Shown here: positions 1-12,592 of the stretch, in pieces | Position numbering within the stretch: position 1 is the stretch's first letter | How the letters are laid out: every line of letters begins with the position of its first letter | Origin: Alisma plantago-aquatica | Taxonomy: Eukaryota; Streptophyta; Magnoliopsida; Alismatales; Alismataceae | Reading direction: 5' to 3' | Length of the DNA stretch: 64,000 bases | NCBI GenBank assembly: GCA_963693085.1 | Contig: OY856409.1 | Location: 1,535,185,072-1,535,249,071 of the forward strand | Notes under the pieces: generated by a model | What the model saw: the letters and a program-made list of their open reading frames with translations, nothing else | Databases searched by the model: none | What the model was told of the DNA's origin: nothing | Translations under genes and position numbers: made by a program

Positions 1-1
1 C

Positions 2-1396
2 ACGTCTCCGGTTGCTCCGACCGGAGGCATTCACCATCACACATCCACCCCACCCCCTACCTCATTCACACCACACCGAACCCAACAACAGCAAGCCGGT
101 GCAGCCGGGAAAGAGACGACACACCAGGGCAATGAACGGGTGGCAACAACCGAAGGAAAGAATTTGATGGAGTCGGGACAGATGGGAGTTCCTGTGGTTC
201 GGGGCATAGCCTGGAACCAGGTGCTCAAGCAACCCTCGAGCAAGGAGAAGGAGATTTCGTTCCCGAAGCTGAGGATTGAAGGAGGCAAAATCCACATCGA
301 TCTGGAGGAGTCCGAGTTTGAGCGGCTCGCACATGTATGCGAGCATACGGTAATGGTTTATACCCTAGGCAAGTGGCCCTTCTACCACCATCTTCTGGCC
401 TGGATCAGACGAACATGGAGGCCAAAAGGCTCATTCGAATTACTGTCATGGGAAGGAGGGATCTTTCTGGTCTGTTTCTCTATGGCGGCTGACAATAGAG
501 ATGTTCTGACGAAGGGGCCATGATGGTTTGACCATCAACTCATCATTGACAATCATTACAACCATGGAAACGAGCTAAAGAAGGACTCTTTCACCACTGT
601 GCTGACCTAGATCACCTTGAAGTCCTTCGGCCGGTCATGGATGAAGATCACTACCGGAACAATTGTTGTCGGGGCAGGCCACGTCCTCCATATTGATAAC
701 GGATCCATTGAGGGTGTTGACCCATGAGTGCTTGTTGAATTGGAGGTGCAAGGAGAAAAACCTTCACGAATATGGCTGAACATGAAGGGAAGGGAACCTA
801 TTCTGGTGACCATAAAGTATGATCACATTCCAGTTAGCTGATGCACATGTCGTGTGTTTGGCCATAGCACACAACAGTGTGAGGCTAATCGGGAAGGAGG
901 GAAGGAGGACGACGGTGAGAAGGCCAAAGCTAATGCTGCTAAGAAGCCTGTCTAGATTGAGAAAAAGAAGAAGGCCGATGTGAGCCAGCCAAATGTTAAT
1001 GGTGGGAGGACTGAGAACGTGAGCAAGGGCACACAACATGACCCCCCATGAGAGGATGACCCCCCACGAGAGGATGGGAAGGCTGAAGCAACTATTAGTG
1101 GAGAAGGTGAATCTGCAAAGATAACAGAGGAACCAACAACGCCATCTATGCAGGAACCAGTGGACGGAAAGCCAAGTTCGACAAATCAGAGGGAGGAAGG
1201 TGAGTTTACACCTGCGTCCAGTAGAGGAGGTATGAGAGGGATTCCAAAGACACAAGGGGTAGGATCCATACTTGAGTCTACAAACAGATTTGAAGCTTTG
1301 AGTGAGTCTGATGTGAAGGAATATGAACAGGTGGCACCTAAAACGAAGAAGGAAGGCAATAAAGAAGGAGCATCCCAGGAAAACTTGGGCAAATAA
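2..1396 (+). pseudogene. LINE ORF1 (DUF4283 / CCHC zinc-knuckle protein), six internal stops
   Basis: ORF1 of plant L1 elements binds element RNA in the ribonucleoprotein. One reading frame (frame 2) can be followed from the window edge to a TAA at 1394-1396 with no frameshift. It is interrupted by TGA 521-523, TAG 608-610, TGA 725-727, TGA 839-841, TAG 953-955 and TGA 1049-1051. The DUF4283-like part is around 330-620 (motifs KWPFYHHLLAWI and GIFLVCFS). The zinc knuckle is at 839-880: the stop at 839 sits exactly where the first Cys of CX2CX4HX4C belongs, followed by C, H and C in correct spacing. The C-terminal third is Lys/Glu-rich and low in complexity. Every stop is one transition away from Trp, Arg, Gln or similar. 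The apparent GTG start at 140 is not a real start, because the frame is open upstream of it. Confidence 0.85.
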
Positions 1397-1407
1397 GAAC
1401 CCCTAAT

Positions 1408-4400
1408 ATGTCCATTCTTCTGTGGAATATTAAAGGGGGGTGCAACAGGAACAAAAAGAAAGAAATCCGGGAGTGGATTGGTTCGATGGGATTCTCTATT
1501 GCAGCCTTGGTTGAAACTAAGATAAAAGAGAATAACAAAGCAAGCATTGGCTATCTGTTTCCAAAAGGGTGGGAACATATCTCTAATATTCAACATTCTG
1601 AGCTGGCTAGGGTGTGCGTGTCATGGAAGCCTAATGCTTGGCAGATGACAATAAAGATGATGTCTGATCAGCATATTACTCTTGATTGCATGAACATAGC
1701 AGGTTTGCACATGTGTATGACATCCGTTTACGCTCATAATGATGCAAAGAGAAGAAAGGAACTTTGGCATGACTTAGCACTGATGTCCAAACATATGACG
1801 ACATCGTGGTTGGTGGTAGGTGACTTCAACAACATCAAATTACAAGGTGAGAAGGTTTGAGGTAGACTGGCTCTAAGGGCTGTGATTGAGGCTTTTGATA
1901 TAGCTATTGATAAAGCGGATCTGGTGGAATTACCTATGATAGGTGGCGATCTTTTTACATGGAATAATGAACAAGACCTGGAGGACAGAATATCTAGCAA
2001 GCTGGACAGAGCACTAGAATAATGAAGAATGGTTAAAAATGTTCCCAAATGTACAGGTGAAGGCATGTGGATCTGAACTAAGTGACCATGCTCCTCTTCA
2101 TGTGCAGCTCTTTGAGAAGAAACAAAAAAGAAGACCCTTCAGATTCCTCAACTTCTGGACTGAGTGGGATGGATATGACGATATTCTCAAGGAGGTATGG
2201 AACACATGTATACATGGGAATCCTATGTTTGTCTTTGCAAAAAAGTTATAATTGTTGAAAACAACGCTAAAAAAAGTGGGCAAAGGAGAAGGTGAATATC
2301 CCCAATTTGATCTTGTCAACGAAGAAGGAATATAGTGAAGTAAGGAAACTCCTCAAGGCTGATCCACTCAATGGAGAATTAATTAAGAAAGAGAGGGAGA
2401 TAAAAATGATGCTTTCTGAACTCAAGAAGGTTGAAGAGAAATTCTACTGGAAAAGAAGTAGGGAGAAATGGTTGGAAGATGGCGACAGAAATACCAAACT
2501 CTATCACATGCCGGTGAGGAAAAGAGAGGCCTCCAACATTATATGTGAGCTGATTGACAAAGATGGGCAAGTGATTAATAGGCAAGAAGATATTGAGGAT
2601 CAATCCGTTCAGTTCTATAGTGAGCTTTATAATAAAAAGTTTGAAAGAAAGGAAGAGGAGGAAGCAATAGACTGGAAGTAAAAACTCTCTAGCACCCACA
2701 ACAATATACTCACAAGGGAGGTCACTGAACAAGAAGTTAAAGATGCACTGTGGAGCATCGGCTGTAATAAATCCTCCAGGTCAGACGGATTCAATGCTTT
2801 CTTCTATAGAGCGGCTTGGGGCACAATAAAAGAAGACCTTATGAAGTATGTGAGATGGTTTCTCGATGGAGGTAATATGGTTAGGCAGGTTAATCATGCT
2901 TTCTTGGTCCTCATTCCAAAAACGAAAATTACGGCATCACTCACTGACTTTAGACCTATTGCTTGCTGCTCTATCCCATATAAAATTATAGAAAAAATCA
3001 TGGCTGCAAGGTTGAAGATGGTCCTTCCTTTACTTTTTTCTGAAAACCAAGGAGCCTTTATTTCTGGCAGGAGTATTAGTGATTGTTCTCTCCTTGCTGA
3101 TGAGTTCTTATCTGATTACAATGTGATGAGAGGGAGCAGAAAGGCCTGTTTAAAACTTGATATTTCCAAAGCTTATGACAATGTAATATGGGAAAAACTA
3201 TGGTGGATCATGCAACAGATGGGCTTCTCTGAGAGATGGATACAATGGCTGCAACAATGTGTTGGGACAACTAGTTTCTTGGTGCTTGTCAATGGTTTGT
3301 CAACGGGTATCTTTAAAGGAAGCAAAGGTTTGCGGCAAGGTGATCCTCTTTCTCCCCTTCTGTTTACTATAATTATGGAATATTTCACTAGGAGGTTAAA
3401 GAAATTGGAAGACAAGAAAGCGATCAAAGCCTACACAGTCCATGGCATGAAATTTATGAGCCACCTTATCTTTGCTGATGATGTACTGCTATTTATTGAA
3501 GCTAAAGTGGACATGTTAGTGAAGCTGAAAATCTTTCTTGATGATTTCGGGAAATAGACGGGGCTACAGGTTTATGCAAATAAAACACAACTCTACCTCT
3601 CAAAAAAGTGTCACCAGATGGATAGCATATTACAAGATGCATTAAGGGTGGAAGTTGGCAAATATCCAACCAAGTATCTAGGCTTCCCACTTGCAGGTGC
3701 AATTTACATGTAAAAGATTTTGCTGAATGCATAGATAGATTGGATGAGATGATTACAAGATGGCCCACCAAGAGAACATCCATGGCGGGGAGAGCTACCC
3801 TTATTAGAGCAACCATTGAGGGACTTCTTATCTTTTGGGCACAGAAAGGAGAAATTCCGGGTGCAGTGCTTGATAGATTGGAAATGAAAATCTCAAACTT
3901 TACCTGGCCGGGAGAGTTCCACCCCATGCGCTATGCGAGGCTTGCTCTTCCAATAGATGAAGGTGGTCTACAGTTGAAAACTCCAAGAGATATTGCTAGA
4001 TGGGGGACGCTAAAGAGAATCATCTTATACCATACATGAGGCTCCGTGTGGGGTAGATGGATGAGGGAAAGATATCTGCAAGGACTGGATTTCCAGCCAC
4101 ATACTCGAGAAGGCATTTCATGCACCATTCACATGATGAGAAATTTATGGCCACAAATCAAGCACATGTTCTTTCAAAATCAAACTGGGGAATGGAACTT
4201 GAAAAACCCCAAAACATATTTGTGGGAGATCACAAGGTAGGGCTGATAAAGACATGACTATGGCCTTGATTTGGACAGGTAAATATATCCCCAAATGGTC
4301 CACATGTGTCTACAAAATTCTACATGGAACACTTTCTACACTTGATAAGGTACATGAGTGGAACAACAATATTTCTGCTACTTGTCTTCTGTGTAAGGAA

Positions 4401-4685
4401 AAGGAGGAAACCCATAAACATATTTTTGGTGCCTGCGACTTCACTAAGAAACTATGGGAGAAAGTGTGCAAAGAGTTTCATCTTAGCATTGAGCTAAATG
4501 AAGATGCCAGAAGGATGATTAAAAGATGTGCCAATGGGGAGAAGAAGTTACTCTTATTTACTACCCTATGCTTCCACATTTGGAATGAAAGGAATGCTCA
4601 AAAGCATGGAGGATTAGCTAGTAATGAGAGTACTATCGCTGCAAAAATTTGTAAAAGTATAAAAAAGAGATTACGTCTTAGCTAG
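1408..4685 (+). pseudogene. LINE ORF2 (endonuclease, reverse transcriptase, zf-RVT), broken
   Basis: ORF2 nicks target DNA and reverse-transcribes the element RNA at the nick. An ATG at 1408 opens the endonuclease (WNIKGG near the N-terminus, ETK near codon 36, GDFN at 1819-1830, SDHAPL at 2081-2098). The reverse transcriptase spans about 2700-3560, with FRPIACC, the ENQGAFI region, RQGDPLSPLLF and the catalytic FADD at 3471-3482. The zf-RVT domain follows at about 4254-4450 (CLLC, then H and C). Breaks: TGA 1858; one extra base near 2015-2021; TAA 2249; one extra base in the A7 run near 2269-2275; TAA 2679; TAG 3555; a frame change near 3695-3707; TGA 4037; and a stop with frame change at 4238-4254. 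All catalytic motifs I looked for can still be read across the frames, which suggests loss by decay rather than early truncation. Confidence 0.9.
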
Positions 4686-4791
4686 TTGTGTGAGTTGCTC
4701 ACGTCTACATTGTATAGCGAGCATAGGGCTATATGTAACTCTTGACCCCTCTATATTTGTAGGGGGGAACGTCGGAATATATTTACCTGAT

Positions 4792-4920
<129 letters not shown>

Positions 4921-5069
4921 CATTCATTAAAACACATGTACATACACTTAAAAAAGTTAGAGCATTAAAATTATAAATAGATAAAAAATAATAAAAAGGA
5001 AAATACATTAAACAAGAACAATACATGAATAAAATAAAAAGTTTAGGATATGGGATTTATTTGGCCATT
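4921..5069. other. Short AT-rich spacer between LINE and copia element
   Basis: A-rich unique sequence between the (TA)n tract and the ATATA duplication of the copia element. It is the left flank of the copia insertion. No gene or known repeat is visible. Confidence 0.6.
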
Positions 5070-5074
5070 ATATA

Positions 5075-7233
5075 TGTTGGGTTTTGTGGGATAGAACAAG
5101 CAGTGGAAACTAAATTTTTATCTAACTACAAACCCATAACCATCATATCACATCAACAACTGTGCAATAGGACAAATGGTTTAGCTAGATATACATGGTC
5201 GTGAGGATTTCTTAGCGACAATACCTCACAGCTAGTGCGGTCTTCAATCACCTAGTCTTTGACGACATCTATGTAACTTGTGGTGTAGATCTGAAATACA
5301 GTTGATGGCCGTCCTCCTAAGCGACAGAAATCTCCCGCCTCTATAGATAGTGAACACGAACCACCAAGAACTCTACTCGTCCTGATGAATAGCCTAGAAG
5401 GAGTCATCCCCTCATGCCGACGTACTACTCACTGGCACACTCTCCCACTACAAGTCGCTTTACTGCAGTTGTATTTCCCTCGTTGTTTCTCCCTAGATGG
5501 GTAGAACTTTCTTGGGCTCTCTTAGTTACTACAACCAGATAGGACAATAAATTTGTAGAGAAAATGATGTTCTAAGTTGTGTGTTTTGAGAAGCCCCATG
5601 TACCCCTGTATTTATAATAGAGGGCAGGGTCAGGGTTCCCAATCTGTGCGGGAGTATAAGGGTCCAAAATTTTCATGAACTGATTGTAATGTGGTAGATG
5701 AATTGATTGTTTCACAACTCAACCGATCATTTGGGCAAGTGAGCTGATCGATTCACTTTTGAATCTGTCAGTTGGAAGTGTGAACGGGTCAGTTCACTTA
5801 GTGAACCAATCATTTCACTTCCTAGACTTGCCCACAATTGACTTTCCTTATTCGTTTCTAATTAATACAAATATTAACTCTTATCCTAATCAAATTGAAC
5901 AAGTGAAATGAAAATATTTTTCCACAAACTGGGAAACCCAACACTTGCTCAGTTGGTCCATGTGAACCGATCGTTTTACTAGTGTGAACCAGTCGTTTCA
6001 CTAACCATGAGCCAATCAGTTCACCGAATGAACTGGTAGGTTGGAGGTCCAGTTCATGCAGAATTCAGCCAATGCAGTTCTCAATCAATCTGACACTCTA
6101 ATCAGTTGGTTCAACACTTGAACTTGATGATTATGAGTCAAGTCTATTGATTGAAAGTTTAACTGAGTACCTAAACACGTTATTAATCAAACTAAACATC
6201 ATTCATGGATAAATTCCTCTTCTAGGTTAATCCTATCTGTGTGACCCTATAGGTTCCATTTCACGTTGGCAATGAATGTCCACAACTAACTTATAACTTC
6301 ACAAGCTAAGAGGGTGCCTAGTCACACATCAGGGCTACCCAAGTGAAGAGGAAAATTGGAGAACAATTTTTAACCTACAATTTGTTATTGGTGTTACAGT
6401 GAATGTATAGTTCATTTGTCACTGATATCTGGATTGAACTTGAGGCATGGACTTGTCATCCTCTACAAACATTCAGCCCATGTTTCTTGAACTAGAGCAG
6501 ACTATCTGAGATATATGCAAGCTCAATATCATATATTGACTCGCATGTACATGGCCATGTATTTCTCAGTCTCGCTTATCAGGTGGCCAGGATATCATAC
6601 TCCCTTAGGAGGGACAAATTCCATATCTATCACTCACAGTCAAAACCCCATGTGTAAAAGCCACCCAATCATCACCTTTATAACAATCCATATTTCAGGA
6701 CTGTGTTTGATGATGTCAAAGTGTACCCAACAACATGTGATGAGTGCGGTGATTTCAAGTCTAAGAACCACAATCACCACCAATACTACAAGAGATGATC
6801 CTGACTAACCAAGTGTGGTTTCCATGCATCACGCTTACGGTGGGTCTATCTGATACACTATTCTCTAGAATGTATCTGTGTGCTTGGTTTGATATCATAT
6901 ATCATGACTGATGAGATTATGTCATCAACCAATACACACTCTAGTCTTCTATGTTATTGATGTCTATGGTTATTTCGACAATAACAACTGACTAGGGACA
7001 TTAGTGAGAATGTACATACTCTTAACATCTATATGATATGATTGTTCAAGTCATGTATTTGAAGACATACATCATTGAGTTTTGTCATTCTCTAGACATC
7101 TATCATGTAATACTATTATCTCAAAATAGTTAAAACATATAGACAGAAATTGCCTTTATTATTATTCAAATTATTTACAAAGTATGCCATTACAATCATC
7201 ATATGAGTGGCTCTATGGGCATACATACCAATA
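5075..7233 (-). repeat. 3' LTR of the copia element
   Basis: About 2.16 kb, colinear with 23043-25219. The LTR starts (minus strand) at 7233 as TATTGG, a mutated TGTTGG, and ends at 5075 with CCAACA. It contains a minus-strand TATA-like box around 5609-5620 and several imperfect GTGAAC...GTTCAC palindromes on its U3 side (for example 5739-5756, 5780-5797, 5801-5818). An apparent open frame at 6515-6808 is LTR sequence with no protein similarity that I recognise. Confidence 0.93.
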
Positions 7234-7245
7234 GACTCCCACTTT
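7234..7245 (-). other. Polypurine tract of the copia element
   Basis: On the minus strand AAAGTGGGAGTC lies directly before the 3' LTR. This is the expected position and composition of the plus-strand primer of a retrotransposon. Confidence 0.8.
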
Positions 7246-8226
7246 CACTTAGAGCCAATCACTCATAAACCTCAGTCCTTGTGATCTAGCAAGACAATCA
7301 TGCTTCTGCTGTGAAAGTGCCTTAGTTAAGGGATAAACAATATTGTCTTTGGTTGGTACTCTACAAATCTTCACATCTCCTTGATATACAATCTCTCGTA
7401 TGAGATGGAAGCGCTATTGTATGTGTTTGGACCGCTGATGTGATATGGGTTCTTTAGCTTGTGCAATAGCTCCATTGTTGTCACAATAAAGCTCAATTGC
7501 ATCACAGATGCTAGGAACCACCCCAGTTTAGAGATGAACATTTTGACACACAACCTCCTTTGCCGCATGGGATGTAGAAATATACTAAGCCTCTGTCATA
7601 GAATCCACAACTATCATTTGCTTAGAACTTTTCTAGCTCACAACTCTGTTGTTAAGGAAAAACACAAATCATGACTATGATCAGTAATAATCTTTATCGA
7701 TTTGGAAGCTTGCATTGGTGTAACCCTTTACCACCAACTCTTCCTCACCATCGTAGATGAAAAGTTGATCCTTAGTCTTTCTCAAGTACTTTAGGATGTG
7801 CTTCATGGCTACAGTGAGCATCTCTGGAATCTGACTGGTATCTGCTCGTCATGCTAAGTGCATACGATACATCAGGATGGGTGCACAACATTACATATAT
7901 GATGGATCCAATTGCTTATGCATATCCAATCCCACTCATGCATTCCCTCTCTTCACAAGAATTGGGACATTAAGCTATAGAGACAGGAACTCCATGAACC
8001 ATGAGTATGTTTTCTCTCTTTGAGTTCTCTATGATGAACCTCTTTAACACTTTGTCAATGTATGTGATTTGACTTAGTCCAAGAAGCCTTCTGGATCTAT
8101 CTCTATAGATCTTGTTTCCTAAGATATAGGATGTTTCTCCCAAGTCTTTCATTGAGAATGTATTTCCAAGCCATGCCTTTACCTTTTATAAAGCAGGAAT
8201 GTCATTCCCCATCAATAGTATGTCAT
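7246..8226 (-). pseudogene. Copia reverse transcriptase C-terminal half plus RNase H, broken
   Basis: On the minus strand, starting at 8226, the reading resumes directly after the YVDD motif with ILLMGND, followed by the conserved KDLGE..YILG.KIYRDRS block (about 8150-8050) and YIDKVLKRF. The RNase H part lies lower, about 7600-7300, including a C(D/V)NNGAI-like segment and an SKH/I..RRFH-like region in frames that shift. This is the second half of the RT interrupted by the nested gypsy element; the first half is at 19229-19800. Stops and frameshifts are present, for example a TAA shortly after the GND motif. It would have copied genomic RNA into cDNA and removed the RNA strand. Confidence 0.85.
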
Positions 8227-8944
8227 TGTTCCGACCTCACCTCCCGATTACCCCTAATTAAGGGAGACCGAGAGGTTGAATCCACACACATAATTTCCGG
8301 ATCAAAGGTTCGACATTTAGCCAAGAACAATTTTCAAATTCTACTAACTAAACTGGAAAGCTGTAAGAAAATAAACTTTTGCATACCATTTTGAAAACTT
8401 GGACCTCTAAACTTCTATTCCCTTATGGATTCTTCTCTAACTAATCATCCTATTATTTTACTTCATGTAATTCACAATATGATGATTTACTATTTGTCCT
8501 TTTGGCTTGTACCTAAAATGCCGACAAGCAAAATGTCGATCAGCCGAAGCTGGTATGTGGGGGAAACAATAATTGTGCAATTGTTTATAACAATGTATTG
8601 CAACCAATTTCCAGTTAACAAACAGTTTTACATTTTAAATATAACTACATGATCCATGCTTTCCCTATCCTCTGCGATGTCCCTGCAGTGGACTTGGATG
8701 CTACTTTCCTTATAGTAGATCCCCATTAAACCCCTCATGGTCCCACCTATAGGTGAACCAGTTTCTAGGGTGGAGTCGCATGGAACTACCCCTAAGTAGC
8801 ACACTCCTTAACTCATGGCATGCTAAAGGGTCTCATGGAACTACACTTGGTAGCCCAATTTCTAACCCACGGTAACCTAGACCTTACTCTAGGTTACACC
8901 TTTTTAGCCTATGCAAGCCATAGAGGTGGATTCAGATCTAAGCC

Positions 8945-8979
<35 letters not shown>

Positions 8980-11477
8980 TAGTGATAATCATAGTCACTT
9001 TATAGTTGCATGAAATAAAAGGCATCCAACAGTTATTTTCAAGCACCCGATAAAAACGTTCAGAAATCACCGTGAAACTAAAGAGATTATTCATAAGCGT
9101 AACCACATACCTGATTTGATGATTTCACAAGAATTAAGCAATTCCAACCAAGAAAGAAAATCCAAGCAAGCAATTCAATAATAACATAACATCCTGAAAA
9201 GAATATGTACTCTATTTATTACACACTTTATCAAGAATCTACTTTATTGACTTGGATTCACTTTCTAGGGTTTCTAATCCGAATTAAGGTTTCATTAATA
9301 TTCATTAGAGTTTCGTAGATCAATTTCTCAAACTTTATCCCTTTTAGGACAACAAACCCTAAAATACTATTTTCTACTTATATAACCCTAATTGCTCAAA
9401 CTATCCATTCTAATAGTCATTTATACCCAAATTGACTTAGGATCATCATATCTCTATTTATTCATGGATTTGAACCACTAAAACAAGTAAAAGACATATT
9501 CATCTAAATTAGGGATTCAAGCCCTTTAATGCATATTCATGCACATGGAACCCTAAATCAAGCCAATTATATAAAAAGATCATCTTTTTAGATCATATTT
9601 TCACTTTTATTAACAACATGTTAATATTGGCTTGAATTATCCAATGAACATCATTAAATCCATCTATCATCAAATCTAAGGGTTTTTCATTAATTAAATC
9701 ATTAAAGATGATAACTTTATGTACTTTTCAAATTTCAAGCTAATTTATGCACATAAACTCTAAATTATACTAATTACGAGCAAAGTTCATCCTTTTCGAT
9801 CTTAATGTACCTTTTTACAATTAACATGTTAATATCAACTTTGATAACTCATTAAAATCTACTAATTACATTAATCATCTCAAAGTAGAGTTTCATAATC
9901 TTTAATTCATCAAAGTTGATAACACACTACTTTTTGAATTGTAAGCATATTCAAGTTTCAAAAATAATTTCTTGTATTCCTCTCATTCTGAGGATCAATT
10001 TTCATATAAGACTTGTCTCAATTCGAGTTTCCTAGAATTAGTTACAATTTTTGCAAATAAATATCAATGGACCAATAGAGTGTTGCCACGTAGACAAATT
10101 ACTCCTTATACACATACCTCGTGGGTGACTTAAATTAGAGCACAATGTCTAAAATACCCCCGCGCTGTTGGTTGCTCCTTCACACACCAGAGGGGCGTTC
10201 TGGTCCAAATGACATAGGTTGTCTTCCTCCTCCGATTACAAGCTGTTGCCACCCTGGTGGGCTCTTCCAAGATGAGGGAGGACCGCTCACGGGTTCATAA
10301 CCCTCCGCCGCCCCCTGCCGCACGTCGCAGGGTTAAAAGTCGAAGTCGAGATGGCCCGAGTAGTGGGGATCAGAGGCAGCGCTCGCCGTGGGATGATCTG
10401 CTGGCGGAGGCTGTAACAGACGAAGGAAGAGGGGGGGAGGAGATTCCGTCATCCCCGATGCTTCTCTGGGAGCCAGGAGCTCTGGAGGACACTGTTCCGA
10501 GCAGGTCTACCATGCAAGGTCAGGTTATCCAAGTAAGGGCATGTCTTCTACAACGACAGACCTTCCAGAGACCATGGTTCCTCGTACGGAAATGTTAGGG
10601 TCTACTCAGACGCTAAGTTCGGAGCCTGGGAATGAGGTGAGGGTTGCACTAGAGTCAAATGCATCTCCTTTTCCTGACTGGTGATGACGGTAGCATTTAA
10701 GGTGTTGTGGTCACGTATCCAACACCTTCTTTATATAGGGTGCAAACCAAAACTCCCAGGGTTTGAAGGAGTGGAAAGGTAGGATTAGGGAGCCCCAGTT
10801 GTTTCTTTCTATTTAGAAAACAACACACGTAGAAAGAAAAACTTAACACCCACTATTATAACGTTGGGAAATCCACTTAAGGTATTTTCTATTCTTTTCT
10901 CAAGGAGAAACTCAGTCATATATCTGGAATATCTCAGGGAAGGTATATGACTAAGATTCCCGTATTGAGTTATTGCTCAATATATTCTTGAAATCTATGC
11001 TGTCGATTTATCCCCCTTTTTGGTATATGCTTCAGTTTAATTGTCCTCCTTCCTTCGCAAAACGAAAAGAAGACCCATGGGTATGTATTATACATACACA
11101 ACTTTCCCCTTTCGTCATCTTATTAAAACAATACTATTACTTCTTGAAATATTCTTTTCCTCCATATTCCAAGAATTATCTTTTATTTCCTATTATTATA
11201 TATATTCTTTTGCAAGTATTTCTCGTTAATATTTCTTCTTAATATCCATTATTATGTATCCTTTTTTTCATTACTTGGACTTTTCTTCCTTTCTTTTCTT
11301 TTATACCCATCATTAGATTAATATAATAACAGGAACTACAGAATTCCTATTGAAAGGATAATCGCAAAATAAATCCATCCATTGAAGCTAAGCATACAAC
11401 CTTTTCAGTTAATTCCAAAGACACAAAATCATCATATTTCAATTCTGAAAACACTTGCAAAATTGGGGGTTGTAACA
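8227..11477 (-). repeat. 3' LTR of the nested gypsy element
   Basis: About 3251 bp, colinear with 15902-19223. On the minus strand it begins TGTTACAACC (11477) and ends CGGAACA (8227). A TATA-like CTATATAAAG is readable on the minus strand near 10731-10740. A GC-richer block at about 10140-10640 gives an apparent plus-strand open frame (10257-10598). That frame is antisense to the LTR and is not preserved in the other LTR, so I do not call it a gene. Confidence 0.93.
8948..8976. repeat. (TA)n microsatellite inside gypsy 3' LTR
   Basis: 29-bp pure TA run. The homologous site is 86 bp long in the other LTR (16623-16708) and only 8 bp in the related solo LTR (28383-28390). Confidence 0.95.
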
Positions 11478-11490
11478 TCCTTCCTCCCTT
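11478..11490 (-). other. Polypurine tract of the nested gypsy element
   Basis: On the minus strand AAGGGAGGAAGGA abuts the 3' LTR start. It is the plus-strand primer expected at this place and independently supports the minus orientation. Confidence 0.85.
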
Positions 11491-12592
11491 ATATAATTTT
11501 TTCCTCAAAATTCCATCAAACAAACAAACAATTCAGGATAAGATTTTCCATGTTCATCATTACCCCCTATGTGGCTTCACCTTACCCATGGTGCTTCCCA
11601 AGAACCTTTATCATCACATATTCTTTTCTCTGAGTTGTTTCACCTTGGCATCTATTAACCTCATAGGTGACTCAGATCATTTCAGCCTCCCTTGGGGCTC
11701 ACTAGGTTCATTGCTCCGCACATGGTCTGGGTACCTCACATAGTGCTCTAACTTGGACTCATGGAACTCATCACACATCACATTATCTTGAGAGGTAAGG
11801 GAAATCTTAACCTTATCCACCTAACCATGTCAAAAGAACCCATGCATCGGGGCTTAGCTCTCTTAGCTATAACTCAGAGGGGTCGGATTTTCATGTCACA
11901 TTTTCTCCCACAGTGAACTGCATGTCAGTCTACTTTGCATCTGCTCACGACTCTCGTCGTCTCTAGGCTCCTTTCAGCCATTGCCCGATCAAAGTGACTT
12001 CATCTACACACATTGTAGCCCTTTTCTAACCATCATGTGGTCCCTTCACAACCATCACCTTACTGAAGTGGTGACCGGCACAACCTCCCTTACAGAGCTT
12101 CTTTAAATCTCGATATTGGCTATGGTGGTTATCATCACATCTTTCATAGGACAAGAACCGTCTCTAACTATCACCCTGAATGAGCACACATGCTCTCATC
12201 AGACCCTTTAGTCTAGATCATACCAACCATTGGTTAAAGGTGATAAACTGTACTAACATAGAGTTCTTCATGTTTTTACTTCCACCTCACGGAAGGGGAC
12301 ATTTAGGTCAACCACAAGAACCTTTGAACTCGCATCATGGTGTAGTGGAACCACCTCTCTCATGGGTAGTTCAACCAGATCTGTCCTTGACAGAACTCTT
12401 TCTTTCTCATGTCATGTAGGTAAGGCGATCTACCATGACCCATATTGCATCTTGACCTTCCTTGGTCCAGGGGAGACCTACAACATCTAGAGTGATGAAC
12501 TCCCTTTCTCTCTCGGGGACTCTTTTATCCTCTATATCGATATACTGGGTTACTGGTGTTCGTCCTTTACCTCCTGGCTTGCATGGCCACAT
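11491..12592 (-). pseudogene. Gypsy integrase core end, C-terminal domain and tail, heavily broken
   Basis: Integrase inserts cDNA into the genome. On the minus strand the segment 12592-12407 carries the gypsy-specific stretch EFITLDVVGLP...AIWVMVDRLT, which includes the first catalytic Asp region. Further along, in shifting frames, come LMRACVL (about 12200), DEVTLIG, a block like ADxK.TDMQFTVGENV (about 11950-11880), and near 11760-11600 a tail like YVRYPDHVRSNEP followed by MRLIDAKVKQLREKN. That tail matches the conserved end of chromovirus polyproteins, where R(I/L)LDxKxxxLRxKxI precedes VKVLW. Stops are frequent and no full domain can be read in one frame. Its position beside the polypurine tract is correct for Ty3/gypsy. 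Confidence 0.75.

Noticed and set aside
10257..10598. 113-codon plus-strand frame, Arg/Pro-rich
   Set aside because: It is antisense within the gypsy LTR and starts from a GTG. The homologous part of the sister LTR (17962-18162) is shorter and frame-broken.
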